Below, in pieces: positions 35,600-45,116 of a stretch of 64,000 bases of DNA. The stretch is taken from positions 135,455 through 199,454 of the forward strand of contig NZ_BMGA01000005.1 in NCBI RefSeq assembly GCF_014639535.1, given 5' to 3'. The stretch's first letter is position 1; each line of letters begins with the position of its first letter. The DNA is from Flavobacterium palustre. GTDB lineage: Bacteria; Bacteroidota; Bacteroidia; Flavobacteriales; Flavobacteriaceae. Both the position numbers and the translations under genes were made by a program. The notes under the pieces are model-generated. The model was not told where the DNA came from and did no database searches. It worked only from the letters and a program-made list of their open reading frames with translations.

Positions 35600-36964
35600 A
35601 TGGCTACTCCTCTATTCGAAAATTTCGACCCGGTTTCATCCAAACAATGGAAACAAAAAATCCAGTTTGAATTGGATGGAGCTGACTATAACGAAAGCTT
35701 AGTATGGAATTCGCCGGAAGACATCAAAGTAAAACCTTTTTACCATCGGGATGATTTTAGCAAAACCACTACTGCTCCCTCCCATGCTGCAAACTTTAAA
35801 ATCTGCCAGAATATTTTTGTTTTTGATATTGAAAAATCAGTAGAAAGAGCTTTAGATTCATTGCAAAGAGGAGCCGAAAGTTTACGATTCACCATCGATA
35901 ACGAATTGGTTGACATCGATAAATTACTAGAAAAATTGCCACTGGAAAACACCGCAATTTATTTTGACCTAAAATTTTTATCGGTTGATTTTATTTCAAA
36001 AATAAATTCCATTATAGAACAAAAAAAAGCAAAAGTATTTTTCAATCTGGATCCCATTGGGCAATTAGCCAAAGAAGGCAATTGGTTTTCAACTAAAGAA
36101 AAAGACAATTTTGAAACGCTGCGTTTACTTTCTAAAACAAGCAGAGAAAGTTCGTTGATTAGTATCAATGCTGCATTATATCAAAATGCAGGAGCCAACA
36201 TGGTACAGCAAATTGCTTACAGTCTGGCTCACGCCAATGAATATTTAAACCAAATCCCAACCATACATCAGGCGATTGTTTTTGAAGTTGCCGTAGGAAG
36301 CAATTACTTTTTTGAAATTGCCAAATTACGTGCGCTGCGATTACTGTTTCGATTAATCGCTAAAGAATATTACCACGACAAGGATTGTCATCTTTTAGTA
36401 ACGCCCACAAAACGCAACAAAACTTTATATGATTACAATATGAATATGCTGCGTACCACGACCGAATGTATGTCAGCCATTTTGGGAGGTGCTGATACGA
36501 TTGCTAATTTGCCTTATGATGCCATTTATCATAAAAACAATGAATTTGGCGATCGAATAGCCCGAAATCAATTACTGATTCTGAAAAACGAAAGCTATTT
36601 TGACAAGGTAAACAATCCGGCTGATGGCAGTTATTATATTGAAACGTTAACCCAGCAATTAGCCGAAAAAGCCCTGACTTTATTCAAAGAAATCGAAGCC
36701 AATGGCGGTTTTCTCAAACAATTAAACGACGGAATAATTAAAAGAAAAATTCAGGAAAGCGCCGATAAAGAACAACAACTTTTTGATTCGGGCAAAGAAA
36801 TTCTTATTGGAACCAATAAATATTCGAACCCAAAAGATAAAATGAAAGAGCAAATCGAATTGTATCCTTTTGTAAAAATAAAACCCCGAAAAACGCTAAT
36901 TACGCCTATAATTGAAAAACGTCTGGCTGAAAAATCAGAACAGGAACGTCTCGCTTCCGAATAA
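35600..36964 (+). CDS. mutA: Methylmalonyl-CoA mutase, small subunit
   Basis: The 454-residue protein is the non-catalytic partner of the mutase. The TIM-barrel domain (SISINAALYQNAGANMVQQIAYSLAHANEYL, LRTTTECMSAILGGADTIANLPYD, NPADGSYYIETLTQQLAEKA) is present. It ends near IEKRLAEKSEQERLASE; the cobalamin-binding domain found in longer small subunits is absent. It is followed by the large subunit gene at 47 bases. Confidence 0.92.
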   Translation: MATPLFENFDPVSSKQWKQKIQFELDGADYNESLVWNSPEDIKVKPFYHRDDFSKTTTAPSHAANFKICQNIFVFDIEKSVERALDSLQRGAESLRFTIDNELVDIDKLLEKLPLENTAIYFDLKFLSVDFISKINSIIEQKKAKVFFNLDPIGQLAKEGNWFSTKEKDNFETLRLLSKTSRESSLISINAALYQNAGANMVQQIAYSLAHANEYLNQIPTIHQAIVFEVAVGSNYFFEIAKLRALRLLFRLIAKEYYHDKDCHLLVTPTKRNKTLYDYNMNMLRTTTECMSAILGGADTIANLPYDAIYHKNNEFGDRIARNQLLILKNESYFDKVNNPADGSYYIETLTQQLAEKALTLFKEIEANGGFLKQLNDGIIKRKIQESADKEQQLFDSGKEILIGTNKYSNPKDKMKEQIELYPFVKIKPRKTLITPIIEKRLAEKSEQERLASE

Positions 36965-37011
36965 TCAAAACGAATTCAATTATCTAAAATAAATTTGCAA
37001 AAAATACCCAA

Positions 37012-39180
37012 ATGATTCGAAAAGACCTCCGACATATTCAACTAAAATCTGAAAACTCAGGAACTGATAGCAGCTTCGAATTTACTTTTGCAAAAGAAAA
37101 TTCGGCAATTGAAAACTTTGTTACGGCCGAAGGAATCGAACTGAAACAAAACTATTCAGAACAGGATATCGAACATTTAGACCATTTGGATTTTGCAGCC
37201 GGATTTCCGCCCTATTTACGTGGTCCACACACAACCATGTATGTTCAAAAACCCTGGACTATCCGTCAGTATTCCGGTTTTTCCACCGCGGAGGAAAGCA
37301 ATGCTTTTTACAAAAAAAACCTCAAAGCCGGACAGGAAGGCCTTTCCATTGCTTTTGATTTGGCCACACACCGCGGTTTCGATTCGGATCATGAAAGAGT
37401 GCAAGGAGATGTTGGAAAAGCAGGTGTTGCCATTGATACGGTAGAAGATTTCAAAATATTATTTGACCAGATTCCGCTTGATAAAATGTCAGTTTCCATG
37501 ACTATGAATGGAGCGGTTTTACCCATAATGGCTTTTTATATTGTGGCAGCTGAGGAACAGGGTGTTAAACCGGAACTCCTTTCAGGAACGATTCAAAATG
37601 ATATTCTCAAAGAGTTCATGGTGCGTAATACTTACATCTACCCACCGGAAGCTTCAATGAAAATCACGGCTGCCATCTTTGAATATTGCAGCAAAAAAAT
37701 GCCTAAATTCCACTCCATTTCTATTTCAGGATACCACATACAAGAAGCCGGAGGTACCGCCGATATTGAATTAGCCTACACGCTGGCCGATGGATTGGAA
37801 TACATTAGAACCGGACTTGCAACAGGAATGAAAATCGATGATTTTGCTCCGAGGTTATCGTTTTTTTGGGGAATTGGCATGAATCATTTTATGGAAATTG
37901 CCAAAATGAGAGCCGCCAGAATGATTTGGACGAAGCTAATGAAAACTTTTAATCCCAAAAATCCTAAATCGCTTACATTGCGCACACATTGTCAAACCAG
38001 CGGTTGGAGTTTAACGGCTCAGGATCCTTTTAACAATGTGGCTCGCACTTGTATTGAAGCTGCTGCAGCTGTTTTTGGTGGCACACAGTCACTTCACACC
38101 AATGCCTTGGATGAAGCTATGGCATTACCAAGTGATTTTTCGGCTCGAATTGCCCGAAACACCCAATTATTTCTATTGGAAGAAACCAAAATTACCAAAA
38201 CGGTTGACCCTTGGGGCGGAAGCTACTATATTGAATCACTGACGAATGAAATTGCTGAAAAAGCCTGGAAACATATCGAAGAAATAGAATCGCTTGGCGG
38301 AATGACCAAAGCACTGGCAACGGGAATTCCGAAATTGCGAATCGAAGAAGGCGCAGCCCGAAAACAAGCCCGTATCGACAGTGAACAGGATATTATTGTA
38401 GGAATCAATCAATTTCAGGCAAAAAAAGAAGTACCTTTAAACATCTTAGACATTGATATTGAAAAAGTTCGTAACCAACAATTAGAACGACTCCATCAGG
38501 TTAAAGCCAAACGAAACACTTTAAAAGTTACAGCAGCTTTAGAAAAAATCACGCTTTGCGCACAAACCGGAGATGGAAATTTACTGGAATTAGCCATCGA
38601 AGCAGCCCGGGAAAGAGCTACTTTAGGCGAAATTAGCCAGGCACTAGAAATTGTATTTGGAAGACATAAAGCTCAAATTAAATCGTTTAGCGGGGTGTAT
38701 AGTAAAGAAATCAAACAGAATAAGAGTTTTGAAAAAGCAAAACAATTAGCCGATGCTTTTGCCAAACAGGAAGGTCGTCGCCCAAGAATTATGATTGCCA
38801 AAATGGGACAGGATGGTCATGACAGAGGCGCAAAAGTAGTGGCAACAGCCTTTGCCGATATTGGCTTTGACGTTGATATTGGTCCGTTGTTTCAAACTCC
38901 GGCCGAAACAGCTAAACAAGCCATGGAAAATGATGTTCATATTTTAGGTGTGTCTTCGCTGGCTGCTGCACATAAAACATTAGTTCCTCAACTCATTGAA
39001 GAACTAAAAAAACTAAAACGAGAAGATATTATGGTTATCGTGGGCGGAGTTATTCCGGCACAGGATTATCAATTTCTGTTTGATGCCGGAGCCGCAGCTG
39101 TATTTGGTCCGGGGACTAACAGCAGTAAAATAGCAATTAAAATTTTGACCCTCTTTTTAAATGAAGAACAAAATTCATAA
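37012..39180 (+). CDS. mutB: Methylmalonyl-CoA mutase, large (catalytic) subunit
   Basis: The 722-residue protein converts succinyl-CoA and (R)-methylmalonyl-CoA using adenosylcobalamin. The catalytic barrel has [28 protein letters not shown] and [17 protein letters not shown], and the cobalamin domain has D601-G-H603-D-x-G, where His603 is the axial ligand. Length is normal. This pair supports propionate-related metabolism or degradation of odd-chain and branched substrates. A GTPase chaperone gene is not in the window. Confidence 0.97.
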   Translation: MIRKDLRHIQLKSENSGTDSSFEFTFAKENSAIENFVTAEGIELKQNYSEQDIEHLDHLDFAAGFPPYLRGPHTTMYVQKPWTIRQYSGFSTAEESNAFYKKNLKAGQEGLSIAFDLATHRGFDSDHERVQGDVGKAGVAIDTVEDFKILFDQIPLDKMSVSMTMNGAVLPIMAFYIVAAEEQGVKPELLSGTIQNDILKEFMVRNTYIYPPEASMKITAAIFEYCSKKMPKFHSISISGYHIQEAGGTADIELAYTLADGLEYIRTGLATGMKIDDFAPRLSFFWGIGMNHFMEIAKMRAARMIWTKLMKTFNPKNPKSLTLRTHCQTSGWSLTAQDPFNNVARTCIEAAAAVFGGTQSLHTNALDEAMALPSDFSARIARNTQLFLLEETKITKTVDPWGGSYYIESLTNEIAEKAWKHIEEIESLGGMTKALATGIPKLRIEEGAARKQARIDSEQDIIVGINQFQAKKEVPLNILDIDIEKVRNQQLERLHQVKAKRNTLKVTAALEKITLCAQTGDGNLLELAIEAARERATLGEISQALEIVFGRHKAQIKSFSGVYSKEIKQNKSFEKAKQLADAFAKQEGRRPRIMIAKMGQDGHDRGAKVVATAFADIGFDVDIGPLFQTPAETAKQAMENDVHILGVSSLAAAHKTLVPQLIEELKKLKREDIMVIVGGVIPAQDYQFLFDAGAAAVFGPGTNSSKIAIKILTLFLNEEQNS

Positions 39181-39209
39181 ATAAAGCATTTGGATTTATT
39201 ATTTTTTTT

Positions 39210-39345
39210 GCCACAAATTACACAGATAAACACAAATTACCCCCTGTTTTAATTACACGAATCTGCCAAACGCAGATAGAAATTTGTGTCATTCGATTTT
39301 AATTTGATTAGAATTAGTGACAATTAGTATAATTCGTGTTCAACT
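39210..39345. repeat. Dispersed repeat of CACAAATTACAC / AATTCGTG type
   Basis: ccacaaattacacagataaacacaaatt on the left and attagtataattcgtgttcaac on the right are imperfect inverted copies. A second such pair lies inside (aattacacgaatctgcc with gcagatagaaatttgtgt). Repeats of this look are, from memory, common in Bacteroidota; not verified. Confidence 0.5.
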
Positions 39346-39371
39346 TTTTTTTTAAGCAAACAACCAAAAAA

Positions 39372-39403
39372 AAGCCCATTTGTATCAAAACACAAATGGG
39401 CTT
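39372..39403. terminator. Terminator between convergent genes
   Basis: AAGCCCATTTGT pairs with ACAAATGGGCTT over 12 bp with an 8-base loop. A-run on the left and T-run on the right serve both strands. Confidence 0.85.
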
Positions 39404-39422
39404 ACTTTTTTGTATGAAAAAA

Positions 39423-40061
39423 TTAAAGAGTAACTACCGCATTAACATCAGGTACAATAAAAGAAGTATCATAACCTCCAAATGCTTTTAAATAACTTTG
39501 TATCGAAGTACCGTAAGCATCCTTAATATACCTTCTGCCATTACTTCTAAAGTATTTTTTTACTGAACCTGCCCCACCTAAATGAGCGGCTGCTAAAATA
39601 CCTGATTCTGTTACCAAAACACCATTTACGACCTTTCCGTCATATTTAGCGATAACATCCTTTAAAATTGATTTGTTTTTGGATAATAAAGCGACAAATG
39701 CTTTTTCTTGTAGTTTCGGACTTTTTAGGAATTTATCGGTATCGTGAATTCCAATAGACCTTAAAGTTTCATTTCCGAATTGGTATTTTCCTAAATACCC
39801 TAATGAATTGACTTTTTTGTATTTGTTTTGGGATTCTTTGAACCCAATTGCCTCTTTGAAGGCGATGAAGAAATTCCCTGTAAAAGGAATATTCAAGTTC
39901 GTATTTTCTTGTTCTTCGAGTGATGGAAATGAATACGAAACGCTATCATTATTTTTTGTAAAAAACCACTCATTTGTATCCTTTTTGTGTGGTTTGAAAC
40001 TGTAACTTAAAAAGACCACAATTACAGTCAGACTAGTGTAAAAATACCATTTTTTTATCAT
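39423..40061 (-). CDS. Exported lysozyme-like (transglycosylase-like) protein
   Basis: The 212-residue protein starts with a signal peptide or anchor helix (WYFYTSLTVIVVFLSYSF). The mature part has FKEAIGFKESQNKYKKVNSLGYLGKYQFGNETL and then SGILAAAHLGGAGSVKKYFRSNG. This combination (Glu near GYxGxYQFG, then AAHLGG) is seen in lysozyme-superfamily peptidoglycan hydrolases. The likely catalytic Glu is in FKESQ. The exact family is not named, and activity is unproven. Confidence 0.72.
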   Translation of the reverse strand: MIKKWYFYTSLTVIVVFLSYSFKPHKKDTNEWFFTKNNDSVSYSFPSLEEQENTNLNIPFTGNFFIAFKEAIGFKESQNKYKKVNSLGYLGKYQFGNETLRSIGIHDTDKFLKSPKLQEKAFVALLSKNKSILKDVIAKYDGKVVNGVLVTESGILAAAHLGGAGSVKKYFRSNGRRYIKDAYGTSIQSYLKAFGGYDTSFIVPDVNAVVTL

Positions 40062-40158
40062 AAATTAGATTTCTTCTAAACCTGTCACATTTAGAAATTT
40101 CTGCATGCAAATATACAACTTTTTAACAGAAAGCTGTAAATCAACATATTAAAGTTTT

Positions 40159-41073
40159 CTAAAAATACAAAACGTACGCTCTAAGTCCCTCGTTAGCCGA
40201 GTATTCGAGAGTGGGTGCCGGAATTTTTAAAACAGAAAAAACAGAAAAAAATGTCTTTAAAAAATGGGATTTGGTCTCAATTTTTGTCAAATCAAGGTCT
40301 AAACTGAGATAAAATTGTCTTGATTTCGGTTGATTTACATCTAAATTAATTACAGAATTTTCGCCTTTTCCAACCAGCATTCCATCAGCTCCATAACCAA
40401 TAGCAATATTCAAAATTTTTGGAATTTTTGAACCTTTAAAAAAGGATTTTAAATTAGCCGACAACCAATAAGTCTGACCATTATAATCTTTCAGAATTTG
40501 CTCACTGAAACTCCTTCCTAAAACTTCCGGTCGGTAGTTTGCAAATCGGGTGGCATGAAATGAAAATTTGGGAGTGATGCGTTGTTCTTTCCAAAGTAAT
40601 TCCTGAGAAATGTATAAAGCCGTTCCTGTTGCATTAGCAATTACATCACCTGTTGAAGCACCCCATTCGGACGAAAAACCATCTAAGACCTCAACTGCTG
40701 TTAAAAAAGTAAATCCTAATCCGGCACCGTAAATTAATTGCTTTTTAGGACTGGCACCACTCCATTGCAACATTTCGCTTCCCAAACGCCCCAGATGATA
40801 CGAAGAAAAAACATGTCCTGCCTTATCCATTTGCAACCACTCCTGATTGTCATTAACAAAATGGAAATTAGATTTGGGATAATCGGCATACCACAACTGA
40901 TTTAATCCGACTAAGCTTATAGCAGAAAAAGCTGCTTCCGAAACGAAAACAGCTTTTTGTCTTTTATTATTTAAAGTATCCGAAGGTTTTAAAAAAGATT
41001 CTATTCCACTTTGTGCCACACAATTTGAAATTGCAAGCAACAAACCAAAAAATAAAAAACTTTTAAACCTCAA
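40159..41073 (-). CDS. DUF2279 / YfiM-like exported protein
   Basis: With the TTG at 41073, the protein has 304 residues with a signal peptide (FKSFLFFGLLLAISNCVAQ). The YfiM/DUF2279 segment is WLQMDKAGHVFSSYHLGRLGSEMLQWSG. A further TTG at 41106 would overlap mltG; 41073 starts just 2 bases after the mltG stop. The later part (GQTYWLSANLKSF, KSRQFYLSLDLDLTK) is beta-strand rich. Function unknown; an envelope location is likely. Confidence 0.75.
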   Translation of the reverse strand: MRFKSFLFFGLLLAISNCVAQSGIESFLKPSDTLNNKRQKAVFVSEAAFSAISLVGLNQLWYADYPKSNFHFVNDNQEWLQMDKAGHVFSSYHLGRLGSEMLQWSGASPKKQLIYGAGLGFTFLTAVEVLDGFSSEWGASTGDVIANATGTALYISQELLWKEQRITPKFSFHATRFANYRPEVLGRSFSEQILKDYNGQTYWLSANLKSFFKGSKIPKILNIAIGYGADGMLVGKGENSVINLDVNQPKSRQFYLSLDLDLTKIETKSHFLKTFFSVFSVLKIPAPTLEYSANEGLRAYVLYF

Positions 41074-41075
41074 AA

Positions 41076-42116
41076 CTATCTTTTGATTCCCTGAGCATTC
41101 ACCCAATCAGCATATTTTTTAGCATTAACATTATGCTCTGCCAAAGTAGCCGCAAATTCGTGATATCCAAAACGATTCACACTCGCACAGAAATAAATAA
41201 AATTATTTTTTTCAGGATCCAAAACCGCTTCTAAGGCTGTAATATCAGGCATTGCAATAGGTCCCGGAGGCAAGCCAACTACTTTATAAGTGTTGTATGG
41301 CGAATTCAAAAACAAATCGTTATAAAAAACACGTTTAATAATCTGATTGAAATCATTATCTTTTTTCTTTTTGGCAAAAATTACTGTAGGATCGGCCTGA
41401 AGTGGCATTCCTGCACGCAATCTGTTTAAATAAACACCTGCAATTCTCGGTCTTTCGTCTTTTTTAACCGATTCTTTATGCACGATAGAAGCCAGCGTAG
41501 TCACTTCTATAGGTGATAATCCTTGTTTTTCGGCTTTAGCTACACGCTCTTTGTCCCAAAAATTACGGTATTCCTTAATCATTTTATCTCTAAACTTTTC
41601 AGCCGAAGTATTCCAATAGACTTCATAAGTGTTGGCAATAAACATTGACAAGACGTTCTCTTCGGTAAAACCATTCTCCTTTAAGAAAACAGAATCCTTA
41701 AAAGAATTCAACAAAGACAAACTATCAGCTTCAATTTGAGACCCCACACGACCTGCTAAGTTCTCAATTCGCTCCTGATTGTTGAAAGCTAATTTTACAG
41801 GAACGTTATTTCTCATGGCCTTAACCAATTCGTAACTGTTCATCCCTTTGGTTAACAAAAAACGTCCTGATTTTACATTTTCAGGGTAACTCATTTTATT
41901 GGCAACCATCTCAAAACGGTCTAGATTAGTCACATAAGTCTTCAAGGTATCCATTACCTGCTGATAAGTGGCATCAGTAGGAACGTGAACATATACTTCT
42001 TTTTCAGTAAATTTTGTATTATCAGAAAATATTTGGCTAATTAATATAAAGCCATAAATAATCAATGCCGAAATAATCGCAACAGAAATGATTGAAATAA
42101 TTTTTTTTGGGGTCAA
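41076..42116 (-). CDS. mltG: Endolytic peptidoglycan transglycosylase MltG
   Basis: The 346-residue protein has an N-terminal membrane helix (IISVAIISALIIYGFILI), a LysM-like region (~60-140), then the YceG domain with VTTLASIVHKESVKKDERPRIAGVYLNRLRAGMPLQADPTV. The catalytic Glu is in HKES. Ends: PIAMPDITALEAVLDPEKNNFIYFCASVN. It is part of a leftward cluster with dapF and an acetyltransferase, and cuts nascent glycan strands at the membrane. Confidence 0.94.
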   Translation of the reverse strand: MTPKKIISIISVAIISALIIYGFILISQIFSDNTKFTEKEVYVHVPTDATYQQVMDTLKTYVTNLDRFEMVANKMSYPENVKSGRFLLTKGMNSYELVKAMRNNVPVKLAFNNQERIENLAGRVGSQIEADSLSLLNSFKDSVFLKENGFTEENVLSMFIANTYEVYWNTSAEKFRDKMIKEYRNFWDKERVAKAEKQGLSPIEVTTLASIVHKESVKKDERPRIAGVYLNRLRAGMPLQADPTVIFAKKKKDNDFNQIIKRVFYNDLFLNSPYNTYKVVGLPPGPIAMPDITALEAVLDPEKNNFIYFCASVNRFGYHEFAATLAEHNVNAKKYADWVNAQGIKR

Positions 42117-42126
42117 AGCTAAAAAT

Positions 42127-42660
42127 TTAAAATTGTTGATTAATTAATTGATAGATGGCTTCGTCTTGATATACTCCATTGATAAGATTCCAATCCTTTT
42201 TAACACCTATACATTGAAAGCCAAATTTAGTAAAAAGAGCTTTACTTGCTTCATTTTCTACACCAATATTTGCATACAATTGATGCAAATTAAGATGGTG
42301 GAAAGAATAGCGAATCAACAATTCCAAAGCTTCAGAACCAATCTTTAGATTTCTGTTCTCATCATTCAATATCATAATTCCTACTCCCGCCCGATTATTT
42401 TTAGGATCAAAATCAAATAAATCAATCAAACCCAGTGCAGGGAAATCCTGATCCTGACAAATGGCTAATCGCAATTGCTTGGCTTCATAAATATCCTGAT
42501 GGGCATTTTCAAGGTATTGGCGTATTAAAAACCGGCTGTAAGGAGTTTGGGTATTACTCACTTCCCAAATGCTTTGATCATTTTCTACGGCATAAATAAA
42601 TTCCAAATCATTGGGTTCTAATGCACGAATGTAGATATTATCTCCTTTTAAAGTAATCAT
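42127..42660 (-). CDS. GNAT family N-acetyltransferase (RimJ/RimL-like)
   Basis: The 177-residue protein reads IYIRALEPNDLEFIYAVEN, then LRLAICQDQDFPALGLIDLFDFDPKNNRAGVGIMILNDENRNLKIGSEALELLIRYSF and LYANIGVENEASKALFTKFGFQCIGVKKDW. This is the RimJ/RimL-type acetyltransferase fold. The substrate cannot be inferred from position between dapF and mltG. Confidence 0.87.
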   Translation of the reverse strand: MITLKGDNIYIRALEPNDLEFIYAVENDQSIWEVSNTQTPYSRFLIRQYLENAHQDIYEAKQLRLAICQDQDFPALGLIDLFDFDPKNNRAGVGIMILNDENRNLKIGSEALELLIRYSFHHLNLHQLYANIGVENEASKALFTKFGFQCIGVKKDWNLINGVYQDEAIYQLINQQF

Positions 42661-42683
42661 TTTGAAGTAAGTTCTTGGAATGA

Positions 42684-43466
42684 TTAAATTTCGATAGTAC
42701 CTTCAAAAACAAATTTTGCAGGTCCGTTCAGGAAAACATTCACATATTTATTGCCTTCTTTTTCGAAAGAAACCGATAATTTTCCGCCTTCAACATTCAT
42801 GTTAATGGCAGTCAAATCCGTTTGTCCGGTAGCATTCATCGCAATAGCAGCGGCCGTTGCCCCGGTTCCACAAGCCAGGGTTTCATCTTCTACCCCACGC
42901 TCATAAGTACGAAGTGCAAAAGTGGAATCGTCTATTTTTTTGACAAAATTGATATTACTTCCTGCTTTGCCATACAATTCTCCATAACGAATGGCTGCTC
43001 CGTTTTCTTTTACATTATAATGCTCCAAATCATCTACTAATTGCACATGATGTGGCGAACCTGTATTTAAAAAACTGTAATCCGGATTTATTTTTATACC
43101 ATCAACATCAATCATTTGCAAAGAAACAATTCCGTCTTTATCTACTGAAGCATGATGCAATCCATCTACGGCATTAAACGAAGTAGTATCACCAATTACA
43201 TTTAATTGTTTCGCAAAAGCTACCAGACATCTTCCACCATTTCCGCACATAGTACTTTGATTTCCGTCAGAATTGTAATAAACCATTTTAAAATCGGTTT
43301 CAGGGTCATTTTCAAGCAACATCAAGCCGTCAGCTCCTATTCCAAATCGTCTGTCACAAAGACGTTCAATGAGTTTTGTATCTTCTTTTGGAAAAAAATT
43401 GGTACGATTATCAATAATCACAAAATCATTTCCCGTACCTTGATATTTATAAAATTGTATTAACAT
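42684..43466 (-). CDS. dapF: Diaminopimelate epimerase
   Basis: With the ATG at 43466, the protein has 260 residues. It converts LL- to meso-diaminopimelate for lysine and peptidoglycan synthesis. The two catalytic cysteines lie in STMCGNGGRC and TLACGTGATAAAIA. QFYKYQGTGNDFVIIDNR is the normal start. A longer frame from 43496 is rejected because a TAnnTTTG box (43486-43493) lies in it. Confidence 0.95.
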   Translation of the reverse strand: MLIQFYKYQGTGNDFVIIDNRTNFFPKEDTKLIERLCDRRFGIGADGLMLLENDPETDFKMVYYNSDGNQSTMCGNGGRCLVAFAKQLNVIGDTTSFNAVDGLHHASVDKDGIVSLQMIDVDGIKINPDYSFLNTGSPHHVQLVDDLEHYNVKENGAAIRYGELYGKAGSNINFVKKIDDSTFALRTYERGVEDETLACGTGATAAAIAMNATGQTDLTAINMNVEGGKLSVSFEKEGNKYVNVFLNGPAKFVFEGTIEI

Positions 43467-43485
43467 TATTTCTAAATTTGTTTTA

Positions 43486-43493
43486 CAAAAGTA
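43486..43493 (-). promoter_or_regulatory. -7 box of dapF
   Basis: On the minus strand, TACTTTTG matches TAnnTTTG exactly. It lies 20 bases before the ATG at 43466. No -33 TTG was found at 17-23 bases. Confidence 0.45.
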
Positions 43494-43575
43494 CAAACTA
43501 TTAATGAAATGTTAATCATTGTTAAACAGCGTTAAAGTGTTTTTTAACATTCAATTTTCATTTTAATTTTACTCT

Positions 43576-45006
43576 ATGAATAACATAAAACTGTTAGCTA
43601 TTATGAAACAATTCTCAAATCTGTTTTTAGTTTCACTTTTAAGTGGAGCCACTACTTTAGGGGCTTATAAGTTATTATTTGACAATGACGGTTATTTTTC
43701 GAATGACAAAAAAACGTTAACAACACTTGCTTCCGATACTTACACAAAAAGAGTTGGCTTATCGTCAGAGTTGTTAGATTTTACCGAAGCTGCAGATAAA
43801 ACCATTCATACGGTAGTTCACGTAAAAAACGTTTCTTATCAAAAAGTAAACGATCCTATTCTTGAATTTTTCTACGGCTACAGAGGCGGAGGACAACCTC
43901 AGGAACAGGTAGGTACCGGTTCAGGAGTTATCATTTCCGAAGATGGTTATATTGTAACCAATAATCACGTAGTTAAGGATGCTTCAGAAATTGAAATTAC
44001 CCTAAACAACAAAAAATCATACAAAGCAAAACTGATTGGTACCGATTCAAAAATGGACATTGCCCTTTTAAAAATTGATGCCGATGAAAAGTTACCTTAC
44101 AGCTCTTTTGGAAATTCTGACGATGTAAAAGTTGGAGAATGGGTACTCGCTGTAGGAAACCCATACAATCTGAACTCTACGGTAACCGCGGGTATTATTT
44201 CGGCAAAAGCCAGAAACCTGGGTACAGACGGCATTCAGTCGTTCATACAAACTGATGCCGCAGTAAACCCTGGAAACAGTGGAGGTGCATTGGTAAATAC
44301 ACGTGGTGATTTAATAGGAATCAACACGATGATTACCTCAATGACCGGTTCTTATGTGGGATATTCATTTGCGGTTCCGTCTAATATTGCCCGAAAAATT
44401 ATCGAAGACATTATGGAATACGGTAATGTTCAACGCGGAATTTTAGGAGTTGAAGGTGGCGAATTGAATGCAAAAGCATCCAAAGAGCTAGGCATCAAAC
44501 AAACAGAGGGTTTCTACATTAATAATGTTAGAAAAAATACTGGAGCGGACAAATCGGGCTTGAAAAAAGGAGATATTATTGTTAAAATAGATAATCAAAA
44601 CATAACTTCATTTGCAGACCTTACAGGTTACATTAATACCAAAAGACCGAACGACAAGGTAGCGGTAACAATTATTAGAGAGGGCAACAGCCAAACTATT
44701 CCTGTAACATTGAGTAAAAACGAATTGTTTAATACTGAATTCAAAGGAATCGAATTAGAAAATATTTCGGCAGCTGATAAAAAGAAATTCCGCGTTGATT
44801 ATGGTGTCAAAATCAAATCAATCAACAACGAAAATTTAAGTCAATATTCCGAAGAATTAAATGGAAATATTATTTTAAGCATCGATAACGTAAAAATCAA
44901 AGATATTGAAACGGCTTCTAAACTTTTAAACAATAAAGATGAACGCCAAAGTGTTCGAATTGAAATGATTAATAAAAACGGTGAAATTATTCGAATTATC
45001 ATTTAA
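43576..45006 (+). CDS. HtrA/DegP-type serine protease with PDZ domain(s)
   Basis: The 476-residue protein has an N-terminal signal or anchor (LFLVSLLSGATTLGAYKLLF). The protease domain has His131 (TNNHVV), Asp161 (MDIALLK) and Ser235 (NPGNSGGALV). One clear PDZ domain follows (~295-395; GFYINNVRKNTGADKSGLKKGDIIVKIDNQNI). The last ~80 residues look like a second, shorter PDZ. It degrades or refolds damaged envelope proteins. It is a single gene with its own terminator. Confidence 0.93.
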   Translation: MNNIKLLAIMKQFSNLFLVSLLSGATTLGAYKLLFDNDGYFSNDKKTLTTLASDTYTKRVGLSSELLDFTEAADKTIHTVVHVKNVSYQKVNDPILEFFYGYRGGGQPQEQVGTGSGVIISEDGYIVTNNHVVKDASEIEITLNNKKSYKAKLIGTDSKMDIALLKIDADEKLPYSSFGNSDDVKVGEWVLAVGNPYNLNSTVTAGIISAKARNLGTDGIQSFIQTDAAVNPGNSGGALVNTRGDLIGINTMITSMTGSYVGYSFAVPSNIARKIIEDIMEYGNVQRGILGVEGGELNAKASKELGIKQTEGFYINNVRKNTGADKSGLKKGDIIVKIDNQNITSFADLTGYINTKRPNDKVAVTIIREGNSQTIPVTLSKNELFNTEFKGIELENISAADKKKFRVDYGVKIKSINNENLSQYSEELNGNIILSIDNVKIKDIETASKLLNNKDERQSVRIEMINKNGEIIRIII

Positions 45007-45031
45007 TCTTTTTTTATCACCCACTTATTTC

Positions 45032-45060
45032 AAAAGCCGGTATTTTTTTTACCGGCTTTT
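45032..45060 (+). terminator. Terminator of the HtrA gene
   Basis: AAAAGCCGGTA pairs with TACCGGCTTTT over 11 bp with a 7-T loop, 26 bases after the stop. Confidence 0.8.
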
Positions 45061-45116
45061 GTGTTTTTATTTCTTAAAAAGAAATACTTTTAAACTTCAA
45101 TCAAAATTAAAAACTC

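Noticed and set aside
40159-41106. DUF2279 start at 41106
   Set aside because: It is also a TTG, overlaps mltG by about 30 bases, and adds a stretch before the signal peptide. Not excluded, only less likely.
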